DNA from: Frondihabitans sp. 762G35
GTDB taxonomy: Bacteria > Actinomycetota > Actinomycetes > Actinomycetales > Microbacteriaceae
DNA: 64,000 nucleotides
Direction of reading: 5' to 3'
NCBI RefSeq assembly: GCF_002074055.1
Contig: NZ_CP014619.1
Span: 2,575,002-2,639,001, forward strand
Shown here: in pieces, positions 47,381 through 55,660 of the stretch
How the letters are laid out: every line of letters starts with the position of its first letter
Position numbering within the stretch: the first letter of the stretch is position 1
The notes under the pieces: generated by a model
Databases searched by the model: none
Seen by the model: only the letters and a program-made list of their open reading frames with translations
Told to the model about the DNA's origin: nothing
Made by a program: the position numbers and the translations under genes

Positions 47381-48115
47381 ATGACCGTTTCCGCAGAGAT
47401 CCCGCAGACCCACAAGGGCGAGGCGCACGCCTCCAACCTGTCCGGGCGCCTGAACTGGCTGCGCGCCGGCGTGCTCGGTGCGAACGACGGCATCGTCTCC
47501 GTCGCCGCCATCGTGGTCGGTGTCGCAGGCGCCTCCACCAACTCCGGAGCCATCGCCACGGCAGGCGCCGCGGGTCTCGTCGGCGGGGCGATCTCCATGG
47601 CCCTCGGCGAGTACGTCTCCGTCTCCAGCCAGAGCGACAGCCAGAAGGCCCTCATCGAGAAGGAGCGCCGCGAGCTCGCCGAAGATCCCGAGGCCGAGCT
47701 CGAGGAGCTGACGCAGCTCTACGAGGCCCGCGGCCTCTCGCGCGAGACGGCCGCCACGGTGGCCGCGGAGCTCACGCAGAAGGACGCCCTCGGGGCCCAC
47801 CTCGCGATGGAGCTCAACATCGACGAGGACGACGTCGTGAGCCCCTGGCACGCCGCCGGAGCCTCGGCCCTCGCCTTCACCCTCGGCGCCGTGCTGCCCC
47901 TACTCGCGATCCTCCTGCCGCCCGCGTCCATGCGCGTCCCCGTCACGTTCGCCGTCGTGCTGATCGCGCTCGCCCTCACCGGCGCCCTCGGCGCCCGGAT
48001 CGGCGGGGGCTCCATCGCCCGCGCGACAGTGCGCGTCGTCATCGGCGGTGCCGTCGCCCTGGCGGCCACATTCCTCATCGGTATGCTGCTCCACACCAGC
48101 GGGGCGGTCGCCTGA
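47381..48115 (+). CDS. VIT1/CCC1-family iron/manganese transporter
   Basis: A 244-residue membrane protein of the vacuolar-iron-transporter family. NWLRAGVLGANDGIVSVAAI is helix 1 with the conserved Asn-Asp, GAISMALGEYVSVSSQSDSQ is helix 2 with metal-coordinating Met and Glu, and the cytoplasmic helical segment (EKERRELAEDPEAELEELTQ) is the metal-binding domain. Three C-terminal helices follow. It should move Fe(II) or Mn(II) out of the cytosol in exchange for protons. The iron-box-like site upstream fits iron-linked control. Confidence 0.9.
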   Translation: MTVSAEIPQTHKGEAHASNLSGRLNWLRAGVLGANDGIVSVAAIVVGVAGASTNSGAIATAGAAGLVGGAISMALGEYVSVSSQSDSQKALIEKERRELAEDPEAELEELTQLYEARGLSRETAATVAAELTQKDALGAHLAMELNIDEDDVVSPWHAAGASALAFTLGAVLPLLAILLPPASMRVPVTFAVVLIALALTGALGARIGGGSIARATVRVVIGGAVALAATFLIGMLLHTSGAVA

Positions 48116-48145
48116 GCCGGCTGATCGAGCGCTCCAGGAGGCATG

Positions 48146-48847
48146 ATGGCCAGCATCCTCGTCGTCGAGGACGACCCCGAGATGGGAACCCTGCTCCAGC
48201 GCGGTCTCACGGGTGAGGGTCACGACGTGACCCTGGTCGCGAACGGGATCGACGCCCTGATCGCCACCGGGTCGAAGGACTTCGACGCGGCCGCCATCGA
48301 CGTCATGCTGCCCGAGATGAGCGGTTTCGAGATCTGCCGCCGCCTCCGCCAGATGGGCAGGATGATGCCCGTCATCCTCGTGACGGCGCGCGACGCCGTC
48401 GACGACCGCATCTTCGGCCTCGACTCGGGCGCGGACGACTACCTCATCAAGCCGTTCGCGATCGCGGAGCTCAACGCCCGCATCCGCGCCCAGCTCCGCC
48501 GCCAGGCGTCGGGAGCCAGCACGATCGTCGAGGCGGGGGTCATCCGTCTCGACACCCTCACCGTCCGGGCGCAGGCACGGGGCCGCGACTTCCCGCTCAG
48601 CGTCAAGGAGTTCTCGCTCCTGCGCTTCCTCATCCAGGGCGCACCCGACACGCAGTCGCGCACCGACATCCTGCGCGAGGTGTGGGGGTCGGCCGAGAAC
48701 TTCGACCCGACCATCGTCGACCAGTACGTCAGCTACGTCCGCAAAAAATTGGGCGCCGTCTCCGCCGACGTCTCCATCGTCACCGTGCGAGGTGTGGGCT
48801 ACCGCCTGGAGATCGCGGCTGGAGCCTCGGGGGGCTCTCCCGCGTGA
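48146..48847 (+). CDS. OmpR-family response regulator
   Basis: A 233-residue two-domain regulator. The receiver has the acidic pair in VVEDDPE, the phospho-acceptor Asp in AAIDVMLPEMSGFEI, and Lys in YLIKPFAIAEL. The winged-helix domain ends with VDQYVSYVRKKLG and TVRGVGYRLEI. The second of two adjacent ATGs (48146) is chosen because AGGAGG is one base from the first and four from the second. The partner kinase gene overlaps its stop. Direct repeats upstream of the redox operon are possible binding sites. Confidence 0.92.
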   Translation: MASILVVEDDPEMGTLLQRGLTGEGHDVTLVANGIDALIATGSKDFDAAAIDVMLPEMSGFEICRRLRQMGRMMPVILVTARDAVDDRIFGLDSGADDYLIKPFAIAELNARIRAQLRRQASGASTIVEAGVIRLDTLTVRAQARGRDFPLSVKEFSLLRFLIQGAPDTQSRTDILREVWGSAENFDPTIVDQYVSYVRKKLGAVSADVSIVTVRGVGYRLEIAAGASGGSPA

Positions 48848-50220
48848 AGCGGCTCCGCTCGCTGTCGATCCAGGCCCGCATCACCCTCGGGAGTCTCGTC
48901 GTGGGCGCCGTGGTCCTCGTCACGGTCGCTCTCATCCTGCACTTCCAGATCCGCGCCGTGACGATGCGCTCGGAGGAGACGCTCGCCAGCAGCGACCTGG
49001 CGCCGTTCGCGACCGACCTGATGAAGAATCCCGACGAGCATCCCGATCCCCCGTCCTCCGGGGTCCTGGTGGCCCTGCGCACGGCCGACGGCGAGACCCT
49101 GATCGACACGTTCCCCGAGGCCCTCCGCGAGCGGATCGGCGATCTCGCCCCGGCCGACACGACGTTCCGCGCGGCGGCCGAGGGCACGACCTTCACGATC
49201 GTCGGCAAGACGGTCGCCACCCCCGACGGCAGAGCCGGGGTCTGGGCGGCCCGGAGCAACGCCGCCGGCGATCTCACGATCCTGGCGGTCGACCGCTCCC
49301 TCGTGATCGGCACCCTCCTCGCCCTCCTCGCCTTCTCCGGCGCCGCGTGGCTCCTGGCCCGCCTCGCCCTCCGACCCGTGACGCGGATGCGACGCACCGC
49401 GGAAGACCTCAGCCGGGGCACCAGCGAGGGCGACCTCCCCGTCGGCGGATCCGGCGACGAGCTCGACGCCCTCGCCTCCACGCTGAACGCGTTCATCCGG
49501 CGTCTCCGCGACAGCGCGGCGCACGAGCGGCGGATGGTCTCCGACGCGAGCCACGAGCTGCGGACACCGCTCGCCGTCCTCACCAGCCGCCTGGAGCTGG
49601 CGCACCGCTCTTTCGGCGACGCGCCGGCCCTCGAGCGCGAGCTGCTCGCGGCCGAGACGTCCGTGGCGCGGCTGACGCAGCTCGCGGCGACGCTGCTCGA
49701 ACTGTCGCGGCTCGACGAAGCCGACCCCGATGCTCCTGCGACCGAGCGCACCCCGGCCGCCGACCTCGTGACCGAGTTCTACAGCGCCGTCGACCGGGGG
49801 CGCAGCGCCGCCGGATCCGCGGTGGGCGTCGACTACGACATCGAGCTGCTCGCCGTCGTCCCCGCCGTCTACGCGCTGACGCCGGCCGCCTTCGGCCGCG
49901 TCGTCGACAATCTCGTCATCAACGCCGTGACCTTCAGCCCGGAGAGCAGTGTCGTCCGCCTCGACCTCCGGCAGACGCCCGACGGCGCCCTCAGGCTCAC
50001 CGTCGCCGACGAGGGCCCCGGCCTCCCCGAGTCCTTCCTGCCGATCGCGTTCGATCGCTTCTCGCGGGCGGACGAGTCGCGGAGACGCGTGCGCGGCGGC
50101 AGCGGCCTGGGCCTCGCGCTCGTGCGAGCCATCGCCGAGCGGGCGGGCGGCGTCGCCACGATCCGGAATCGCGAAGACGGGCCCGGAGCCGCGGCCCTCG
50201 TCGTCCTGCCCCGCGTCTGA
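48844..50220 (+). CDS. Membrane sensor histidine kinase
   Basis: A 458-residue sensor. Helix 1 (TLGSLVVGAVVLVTVALILH) and helix 2 (VIGTLLALLAFSGAAWLLAR) flank an extracytoplasmic domain of about 130 residues. A HAMP linker follows, then the phospho-acceptor in SDASHELRTPLAVLTSRLEL, and the ATP domain with the N box VVDNLVINAVTFSPE, DEGPGLPESFLPIAFDRF and GGSGLGLALVRAIAE. Its GTG overlaps the response-regulator stop by 4 bases. The signal it senses is unknown; the redox genes downstream make an electron-acceptor or envelope redox cue plausible. Confidence 0.92.
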   Translation: MKRLRSLSIQARITLGSLVVGAVVLVTVALILHFQIRAVTMRSEETLASSDLAPFATDLMKNPDEHPDPPSSGVLVALRTADGETLIDTFPEALRERIGDLAPADTTFRAAAEGTTFTIVGKTVATPDGRAGVWAARSNAAGDLTILAVDRSLVIGTLLALLAFSGAAWLLARLALRPVTRMRRTAEDLSRGTSEGDLPVGGSGDELDALASTLNAFIRRLRDSAAHERRMVSDASHELRTPLAVLTSRLELAHRSFGDAPALERELLAAETSVARLTQLAATLLELSRLDEADPDAPATERTPAADLVTEFYSAVDRGRSAAGSAVGVDYDIELLAVVPAVYALTPAAFGRVVDNLVINAVTFSPESSVVRLDLRQTPDGALRLTVADEGPGLPESFLPIAFDRFSRADESRRRVRGGSGLGLALVRAIAERAGGVATIRNREDGPGAAALVVLPRV

Positions 50221-50287
50221 CCCTCGGCCCGGCACGCCGTCCCGGCCCGGCCCGGTCGCCTCCGCCCGACGCGGCCACCTCCGCGCG

Positions 50288-50355
50288 TGTGAGCCTTCGA
50301 ACCGGATGTGAGCATTCGAGTCGTCCTCGAGTCGTGGGCATAGGAATCCCATAGG
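50288..50355 (+). promoter_or_regulatory. Direct repeats upstream of the redox operon
   Basis: TGTGAGCMTTCGA occurs at 50288-50300 and 50307-50319 (12 of 13 identical). CATAGG-N5-CATAGG lies at 50339-50355 with an 11-base period, the spacing that OmpR-family regulators use. Both sit within 120 bases of the reductase start and just after the two-component genes. Confidence 0.5.
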
Positions 50356-50402
50356 TGATCCACTCAGTCTGGGGATCGATACCGGACGAGAGGCACAACC
50401 CG

Positions 50403-51845
50403 ATGACACACACGACAGAGACGGTGCGCACGGCGCCCGTGCTGCGCAGTGCTCCGGCGGAGTCCCTCCAGAGCGCCGCCCGCCGTCGACGGCGCGATCG
50501 TCGACGCCGCGAGGCCACCGTCGACGGCCTCGGCATCCTCTGCTGGCTCTCCGCGGCCGTCGCCGTCGCCCTCTACCTCGCCTCCCCCGGATCCCACACG
50601 ATCGCGGGAGTCTCCGGCTGGGTCACCGCCGTCGGCATCGTCGCCGGGCTCGTCGCCACCGACCTCGTGCTCGTGATGCTCGTGCTGGCGGCGCGCGTCC
50701 CCCTCGTCGACCGGGTCTTCGGGACCGACTGCGCGATCGCCGTGCACCGCTCGCTGGGCAAGCCCGTCCTCTACCTCCTGCTCGCCCACGGACTCCTGCT
50801 CACCATCGGCTACGGGCTCGCCGACCGGACGAATCCCGTCGGCGAGACGATCACGCTGTTCACGACCGTCTCCGACATGCCGCTCGCCTACCTCGCCCTC
50901 GGGCTCTTCCTCGTCGTCGTGGTGACGTCTCTCGTCTCCATCCGGCGGAAGTTCCCCTACGAGCTCTGGCACCTCGTCCACCTCGCCAGCTACGGCGCGG
51001 TCCTCGTCGCCGTGCCGCACCAGCTCAGCGTGGGCACCGTCATGGTCTCGGGCACCTGGCAGCGCGTCTACTGGATCGCGCTCTACGTCCTCGCCCTGGG
51101 TCTCATCGCCGTCTACCGGTTCCTGCTGCCCCTCGTCGTGACGTTCCGGCACCGGATCCGCGTGCTCGACATCGAGGAGATCGCCCCGGGCGTCGTCTCC
51201 ATCCACCTCTCGGGGCGCGACCTGGACCGCCTCGGGGTGCAGGGCGGCCAGTACGGCGTCTGGCGCTTCTGGACGTTCCGGACCTGGTGGCACGCCCACC
51301 CGGTGTCCTTCTCGGCCGTCCCCGGGCAGGACCGCGCCCGCATCACCGTGCGCGATCTCGGCGCAGGATCCGCGCGGCTGGGCCGGATCCGCCGCGGCGC
51401 CTTCGTCTCCCTCGAGGGACCGTACGGCCTGTTCACGGCGAAGGCCCGCACCGCCCGCTATCTCGCGCTCGTCGCCTCCGGCATCGGGATCACCCCCGTG
51501 CGCTCCCTGCTCGAGGACGCCGACCTCCGACCGGGCGAGGCCACGATCCTCCTGCGCGGCTCCGACGACGTGCAGCGCTACCTCTGGAACGAGGTCGCGG
51601 AACTCGGCAGGAGCACCGGTTCCACCGTCTACGCGATGGTCGGCCCGCGCGCCCGCACCGCCGAGACCTGGCTGTCCGAGGAATCGTACCAGCGGCGCGT
51701 GACGCTGACCTCGGCCTTCCCGCACCTCCTGCAGTCCGACCTCTACGTCTGCGGCCCGCAGGCGTGGTCGGACCTCGTGGTCCGCGACGCGCGCCTCGCG
51801 GGCATCCCGGAGCACCAGATCCACCAGGAGAGGTTCGACTCGTGA
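50403..51845 (+). CDS. Ferric-reductase-like membrane flavoprotein
   Basis: A 480-residue protein. Residues about 45-250 hold six transmembrane helices of the ferric-reductase (NOX/STEAP-like) type with likely haem-ligand His residues in AVHRSLGKPVLYLLLAHGLL and PYELWHLVHLASYGAVLVAV. Then comes a flavodoxin-reductase module: AHPVSFSAVPGQD (FAD), VSLEGPYGLF, and LVASGIGITPVRSLLED (NADP). SDLYVCGPQAWSD ends it. Electrons from cytoplasmic NAD(P)H would cross the membrane by flavin and haem. GAGAGG precedes ATG 50403. It overlaps the FMN-binding gene. Confidence 0.9.
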   Translation: MTHTTETVRTAPVLRSAPAESLQSAARRRRRDRRRREATVDGLGILCWLSAAVAVALYLASPGSHTIAGVSGWVTAVGIVAGLVATDLVLVMLVLAARVPLVDRVFGTDCAIAVHRSLGKPVLYLLLAHGLLLTIGYGLADRTNPVGETITLFTTVSDMPLAYLALGLFLVVVVTSLVSIRRKFPYELWHLVHLASYGAVLVAVPHQLSVGTVMVSGTWQRVYWIALYVLALGLIAVYRFLLPLVVTFRHRIRVLDIEEIAPGVVSIHLSGRDLDRLGVQGGQYGVWRFWTFRTWWHAHPVSFSAVPGQDRARITVRDLGAGSARLGRIRRGAFVSLEGPYGLFTAKARTARYLALVASGIGITPVRSLLEDADLRPGEATILLRGSDDVQRYLWNEVAELGRSTGSTVYAMVGPRARTAETWLSEESYQRRVTLTSAFPHLLQSDLYVCGPQAWSDLVVRDARLAGIPEHQIHQERFDS

Positions 51846-52396
51846 GATTCCGCATCGTCGCCGGAGGCGTCGTGTCGTCCGCCGCCGTCCTCGTCGTCGG
51901 CTGGCACCTGGGCTCCGAGCAGGTGCTCGCGTCGCAGGTCCCCCTGACCGCACCGCTCACTCCGGCCACGACTCCTGCGACCAGCCCCGCGACGACGCCG
52001 TCGGCCTCTCCGAGCCCGTCCGCGTCGGCGCAGGCGACGCCGTCCGCGACGCCGTCGGCAGGAGCCGCGGCGCCCGCTCCGTCCGCCACTCCGGCGCCCG
52101 CCCCGACCAAGGCCACCGTCAGCGGGACCTTCCAGGGCGGCACGGCCCAGACGCAGTTCGGGCCCGTGCAGGTCGAGATCGTCGTGTCGAACAGCACGAT
52201 CACCGACGTGAAGGCGCTGCAGCTGACGAACATGGGCGGCCGGAGCGTGCAGATCAGCAACTACGCGGCACCGCTCCTCCGGACGGAGGCGCTGAGCGCC
52301 CAGTCGGCGAACATCCAGTCGATCTCGGGCGCCACCTACACCAGCATGGGTTACCAGCAGTCGCTCCAGTCCGCCATCGACGCGGCGCACCTGTGA
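51842..52396 (+). CDS. Exported FMN-binding domain protein
   Basis: A 184-residue protein with an N-terminal hydrophobic export or anchor segment (FRIVAGGVVSSAAVLVVGWH), a Thr/Pro/Ala/Ser linker of about 65 residues and a C-terminal FMN-binding domain. SGATYTSMGYQQSLQSAIDA contains the SGAT motif whose Thr is covalently flavinylated by ApbE. It would be the extracytoplasmic electron acceptor of the membrane flavoprotein encoded upstream. The GTG overlaps the reductase stop, and its own stop overlaps the ApbE start. Confidence 0.92.
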   Translation: MRFRIVAGGVVSSAAVLVVGWHLGSEQVLASQVPLTAPLTPATTPATSPATTPSASPSPSASAQATPSATPSAGAAAPAPSATPAPAPTKATVSGTFQGGTAQTQFGPVQVEIVVSNSTITDVKALQLTNMGGRSVQISNYAAPLLRTEALSAQSANIQSISGATYTSMGYQQSLQSAIDAAHL

Positions 52397-53136
52397 CGGT
52401 CCACGTCTTCGAGACGATGGGCACGGTCGCGAGTCTCCGGATCGACGAGGGCACGGTGCCCGACAGCGCGATCGCTCGGATCGAGGCCGTGTTCGGCGAG
52501 TACGACCGGACATTCAGCCTCTACGACGCGGCGTCACCGCTGAGCCGGGTGGCACGGGGGGAGTCGACGCTGGCGGACGCCGGGCCGGGCATCCTGCGGG
52601 CCTACGAGGTCGCGATCGACTGGCGGAACAGGACCGCAGGAGCCTTCACGCCCCACCGTCCCGACGGCGTCGTCGATCTCTCCGGCGTCGTCAAGGCGTT
52701 CGCCATCCGCGACGCCGGGGCCGTCCTCGACGAGCACTCCGACTCCTGGCTGCTCACCGTCGGCGGCGACGTGCTCGCGCGCGGGGACGTCCGCCCCGCA
52801 CCCTGGCGGGTCGGCGTCGTCGACCCCGACGACCGGGAACGCGTGGCCGCTCTCGTCACCCTCGGGAGCGGCCGCCGGGCCGTCGCCACCTCCGGGACCG
52901 CGGAGCGCGGCGAGCACATCTGGACCCGGGGCGAGGACGCGCCCTTCGTCCAGGCCACCGTCGCGGCGGCGGACATCGTGACCGCCGACGTCCTGGCCAC
53001 GGCCGTCATGGCCGGCTCGCACGCCGACCTCGATCGCATCACCTCGGAGTGGGACGTGGACGTGCTGGCCTTCGACGGAACCGGTGGCGGACGAGCGACT
53101 CCCGGTGCCAGGGCCTGGCTCGAGAACTCCGCCTGA
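52393..53136 (+). CDS. apbE: FAD:protein FMN transferase (ApbE)
   Basis: A 247-residue ApbE protein that attaches FMN to a Thr in target proteins, here the FMN-binding domain encoded just upstream. FETMGTVASLRI opens it, DRTFSLYDAASPLSRVARGE follows, GVVDLSGVVKAFAIRDAGAV is the FAD-binding core, and LLTVGGDVLARG and VATSGTAERGEHIWTRGED are conserved. It lacks a signal peptide and lipobox and is shorter than Gram-negative ApbE, so it may act in the cytoplasm or on the nascent substrate. Start and stop overlaps show a tightly coupled operon. Confidence 0.92.
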   Translation: MTVHVFETMGTVASLRIDEGTVPDSAIARIEAVFGEYDRTFSLYDAASPLSRVARGESTLADAGPGILRAYEVAIDWRNRTAGAFTPHRPDGVVDLSGVVKAFAIRDAGAVLDEHSDSWLLTVGGDVLARGDVRPAPWRVGVVDPDDRERVAALVTLGSGRRAVATSGTAERGEHIWTRGEDAPFVQATVAAADIVTADVLATAVMAGSHADLDRITSEWDVDVLAFDGTGGGRATPGARAWLENSA

Positions 53137-53143
53137 GCGACCC

Positions 53144-53172
53144 TTGGACCGACCCGCATGTACTGGTATTCT
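53144..53172 (+). promoter_or_regulatory. Sigma-70-type promoter of the GntR gene
   Basis: TTGGAC at 53144-53149 and TATTCT at 53167-53172 are separated by exactly 17 bases, one of the best housekeeping-type promoter matches in the window. It lies just after apbE and about 50 bases upstream of gntR. Confidence 0.65.
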
Positions 53173-53222
53173 CGTGCGCAGCACTCCTCATATCGGATGA
53201 CCCCTCGAGAAAGCCGCAACCC

Positions 53223-53888
53223 GTGCCCGTCCCCCAGCTCCTGCCCCCGGCCGAACGCACCCTGCTCCGCACGACCGTCCGCGAGAAGATCCGCACCGCG
53301 ATCCTCGACGGCACGCTCCTGCCGGGCGAGCGCCTCCACGACGACGAGCTGACCGCGTGGCTCGGCGTCTCCCGCACCCCGGTGCGAGAGGCCCTGAACG
53401 ACCTCACGCGGGCCGGCCTCGTCGAGATGGCCCCCAACCGCTACACCCGAGTCGCCCTCCCCACCGTCGGCGACATCGTCAACGCCACGCAGACGCTGGG
53501 CGTCCTCTTCGGGGGCGCGGTGCGACTGGCCGTGCCACTGCTCGACGACGCCACGAAGAAGGTCGTCTACGGTCTCATCGACGCCGCCATCGACGACGTG
53601 CGCCGGAGCGACGCCGCCGCCCTGAACTTCGACACGGTCCGCCTCTACGACACCTACGTCGAGAACTGCGGCAACCCGCTCCTGATCGACGTGTGCCGCA
53701 GCACGACCGACGGCCTCGCGTTCAAGCTCCGCGTGCCGGAGATCCAGGAGATGCTCGACTGGGCCCACTACGAGTCCTGGTTCACCGACCTCCGAGCCGC
53801 CACCGAGAAGGGCGACGGCATCGCCGCCGAGCTCGCGACCGAAGCGCTGCACGGCCTCCCGGGCGCGCGCACTCCGGCCGCGAGCTAG
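53223..53888 (+). CDS. GntR-family (FadR-type) transcriptional regulator
   Basis: A 221-residue regulator. The winged helix is VREKIRTAILDGTLLPGERL followed by HDDELTAWLGVSRTPVREAL, the diagnostic GntR sequence. The C-terminal part is an all-helical FCD-like domain, but lacks the usual run of metal-binding His residues, so the effector may bind without metal. GTG 53223 starts close to the conserved region; its ribosome-binding site is weak. It is convergent with the repeat protein and has its own promoter, so the regulated genes are not obvious. Confidence 0.85.
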   Translation: MPVPQLLPPAERTLLRTTVREKIRTAILDGTLLPGERLHDDELTAWLGVSRTPVREALNDLTRAGLVEMAPNRYTRVALPTVGDIVNATQTLGVLFGGAVRLAVPLLDDATKKVVYGLIDAAIDDVRRSDAAALNFDTVRLYDTYVENCGNPLLIDVCRSTTDGLAFKLRVPEIQEMLDWAHYESWFTDLRAATEKGDGIAAELATEALHGLPGARTPAAS

Positions 53889-53916
53889 CGACTCCGGTCG
53901 GGAGCCGCGGCGCGCG

Positions 53917-54849
53917 TCACGACGAGGCGCAGGTGCCCGTCGTCGGCGCCGTCGGGGCGCCGCTGGCCTGAGGCGCAGCGCCTTCCTTCGGGGTGGTGCC
54001 GGCCTTCGGCGCGGTTCCGGCCTTCGGCGCGTCACCCTTCGGCGCGGCCGGCTTCGGGGCGTCGCCCTTCGGGGCTGCCTGCTTCGCGCGCTTCTCCCCC
54101 GCGGCCGGGCCGCCGGTCGGAGGCGTCGGAGCGGTTCCCTCGGTGGGCGCCTTCGGCGCACCCGTGGCCTTGGGCGCCTCACCGGCGGCCGGGGCCTTCG
54201 GGGCCGTGCCGTCGGCCGGGGCCTTCGGGGCGGGTCCGTCCTTCCCGGGGGCCTTCGGGGCCGTTCCGTCGGCCGGGGGCTTCGGAGCTCCGTCCTTCCC
54301 GGCCTTCGGGGCCGTTCCGTCGGCCGGCGCCGCGGGAGCGGCACCCTTCTCACCGGGCGCCGTCGGCGCGGTGCCCTCGCCCGGCGCCGTCGGCCCCGCC
54401 GTCGAGGTCGGCGCAGGAGCCGCGGCGCAGGCCGTCCCGGTCGGCGTCGGTGCGGCGGTCGAACCGGCCCCGCTGCCGCCGTTCCCTCCGGACGACGAGA
54501 CGGAGGACGTCCCGTCGCTGGAGCCGTTGGAGCCCGCGGCGACCGCGGCCGTGACTCCTGCGAGCCCCAGGCCGAGGACGGCCACGGCCGCGCCGATGGC
54601 GACTCGTTTGCCGAAGCGCGGACGATCGGTCGTCGTCGTGGCCGTCGCGGCTGAAGGCGCCCCGGTCGGGTCTGCGCCGTCGAGCCCGGGGGCGCCCTGA
54701 GGGGCGGGAGCGTGCGCCCAGGAGGGCTCGCCGATCGGCGTCGTGGGAAGAGAGCGCGTCGCTGCGTCGTCGGCGTCGTTCCTCGAGGTGTCGGGCTCGT
54801 CGCCGGGCTTGCGGAACGGGTCGAAGCGGTTGTCGTCGTCGTGGGTCAT
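53917..54849 (-). CDS. Membrane-anchored Pro/Ala/Lys-repeat protein
   Basis: A 310-residue low-complexity protein. The first 78 residues are acidic and cytoplasmic. RFGKRVAIGAAVAVLGLGLA begins the single membrane helix, and the remaining 200 or so residues lie outside. They are made of variants of ADGTAPKAP, GDAPKP and APTEGTAP units. A Cys near residue 139 and one three residues from the end bracket the repeats and could form a disulfide. No family was recognised; a periplasmic spacer or wall-interacting filament is one possible role. It is divergent from a two-component system that may control it. Confidence 0.7.
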   Translation of the reverse strand: MTHDDDNRFDPFRKPGDEPDTSRNDADDAATRSLPTTPIGEPSWAHAPAPQGAPGLDGADPTGAPSAATATTTTDRPRFGKRVAIGAAVAVLGLGLAGVTAAVAAGSNGSSDGTSSVSSSGGNGGSGAGSTAAPTPTGTACAAAPAPTSTAGPTAPGEGTAPTAPGEKGAAPAAPADGTAPKAGKDGAPKPPADGTAPKAPGKDGPAPKAPADGTAPKAPAAGEAPKATGAPKAPTEGTAPTPPTGGPAAGEKRAKQAAPKGDAPKPAAPKGDAPKAGTAPKAGTTPKEGAAPQASGAPTAPTTGTCASS

Positions 54850-54985
54850 GGTGTCTCCGTCTCGGAATCCGGCGGATCAGCCGGTCCGATCAGAGTCGAA
54901 GTCGAATCTGAAGCATCACTTAAGGACAGCTTCCGCGCAGCCGTTTCATAGGCGCGCCCGGCTCGGCGCCCGTACCGTGGCCGAC

Positions 54986-55660
54986 ATGCTCAGCCCAGCC
55001 CGCATCCTCCTCGTGGACGACGACGAGACCATCCGCACCGCCGTCGCGACGGCCCTCGACGCCGAGGGCTTCAGCGTGCGCGAGGAACACGACGGCCGGG
55101 AGCTCGCCTCCGCCCTGCAGTCGTTCGTGCCCGACCTCGTGATCCTCGACTGGATGCTGCCGGGGCCCTCCGGCATTCAGCTGGCCACGGCGGTCCGCAC
55201 GTCGAGCGACGCCGGCGTCGTCATGATGACGGCGCGCGACGAGGTCGACGACCGACTCCGCGGATTCTCCGAGGGAGCCGACGACTACGTGGTGAAGCCG
55301 TTCGCCATGGCGGAGCTCGTCGCGAGGGTCACGGCCGTGCTGCGGCGGCGCGGCCGCGTGCCGGCCGTCGTCGAGGTGGGCGACCTCCTCGTGGACCCCG
55401 ACGCCTCCCTGGCCCGTCGGGCCGGAGCCACGCTCGACCTGACGGCGACGGAGTTCCGGCTGCTGGCCTTCCTCGCGTCGAGCCGGGGCCGGACGCTGTC
55501 GAAGGGCCAGATCCTGACCCAGGTCTGGGGCTACGACGACTACGACCCGAACCTCGTCGAGGTCCACCTCAGCTCCCTGCGGAAGAAGATGGAGGCTCAC
55601 GGACCGAGGCTGATCCACACCGTCCGCGGCCTCGGCTACCGGATGGCGGTCTCCCGATGA
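54986..55660 (+). CDS. OmpR-family response regulator
   Basis: A 224-residue regulator. LLVDDDETIRTAVATAL has the acidic pocket, LVILDWMLPGPSGIQLA the phospho-acceptor Asp, and YVVKPFAMAELVARV the conserved Lys. The winged helix contains LTATEFRLLAFLASSRGRTL and TVRGLGYRMAV. TACCGT lies 7 bases before ATG 54986, so the mRNA may be leaderless. Its stop overlaps the kinase start, and the Pro/Ala/Lys-repeat gene is divergent across a 136-base gap with a CCGGC/GCCGG inverted repeat. Confidence 0.92.
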   Translation: MLSPARILLVDDDETIRTAVATALDAEGFSVREEHDGRELASALQSFVPDLVILDWMLPGPSGIQLATAVRTSSDAGVVMMTARDEVDDRLRGFSEGADDYVVKPFAMAELVARVTAVLRRRGRVPAVVEVGDLLVDPDASLARRAGATLDLTATEFRLLAFLASSRGRTLSKGQILTQVWGYDDYDPNLVEVHLSSLRKKMEAHGPRLIHTVRGLGYRMAVSR

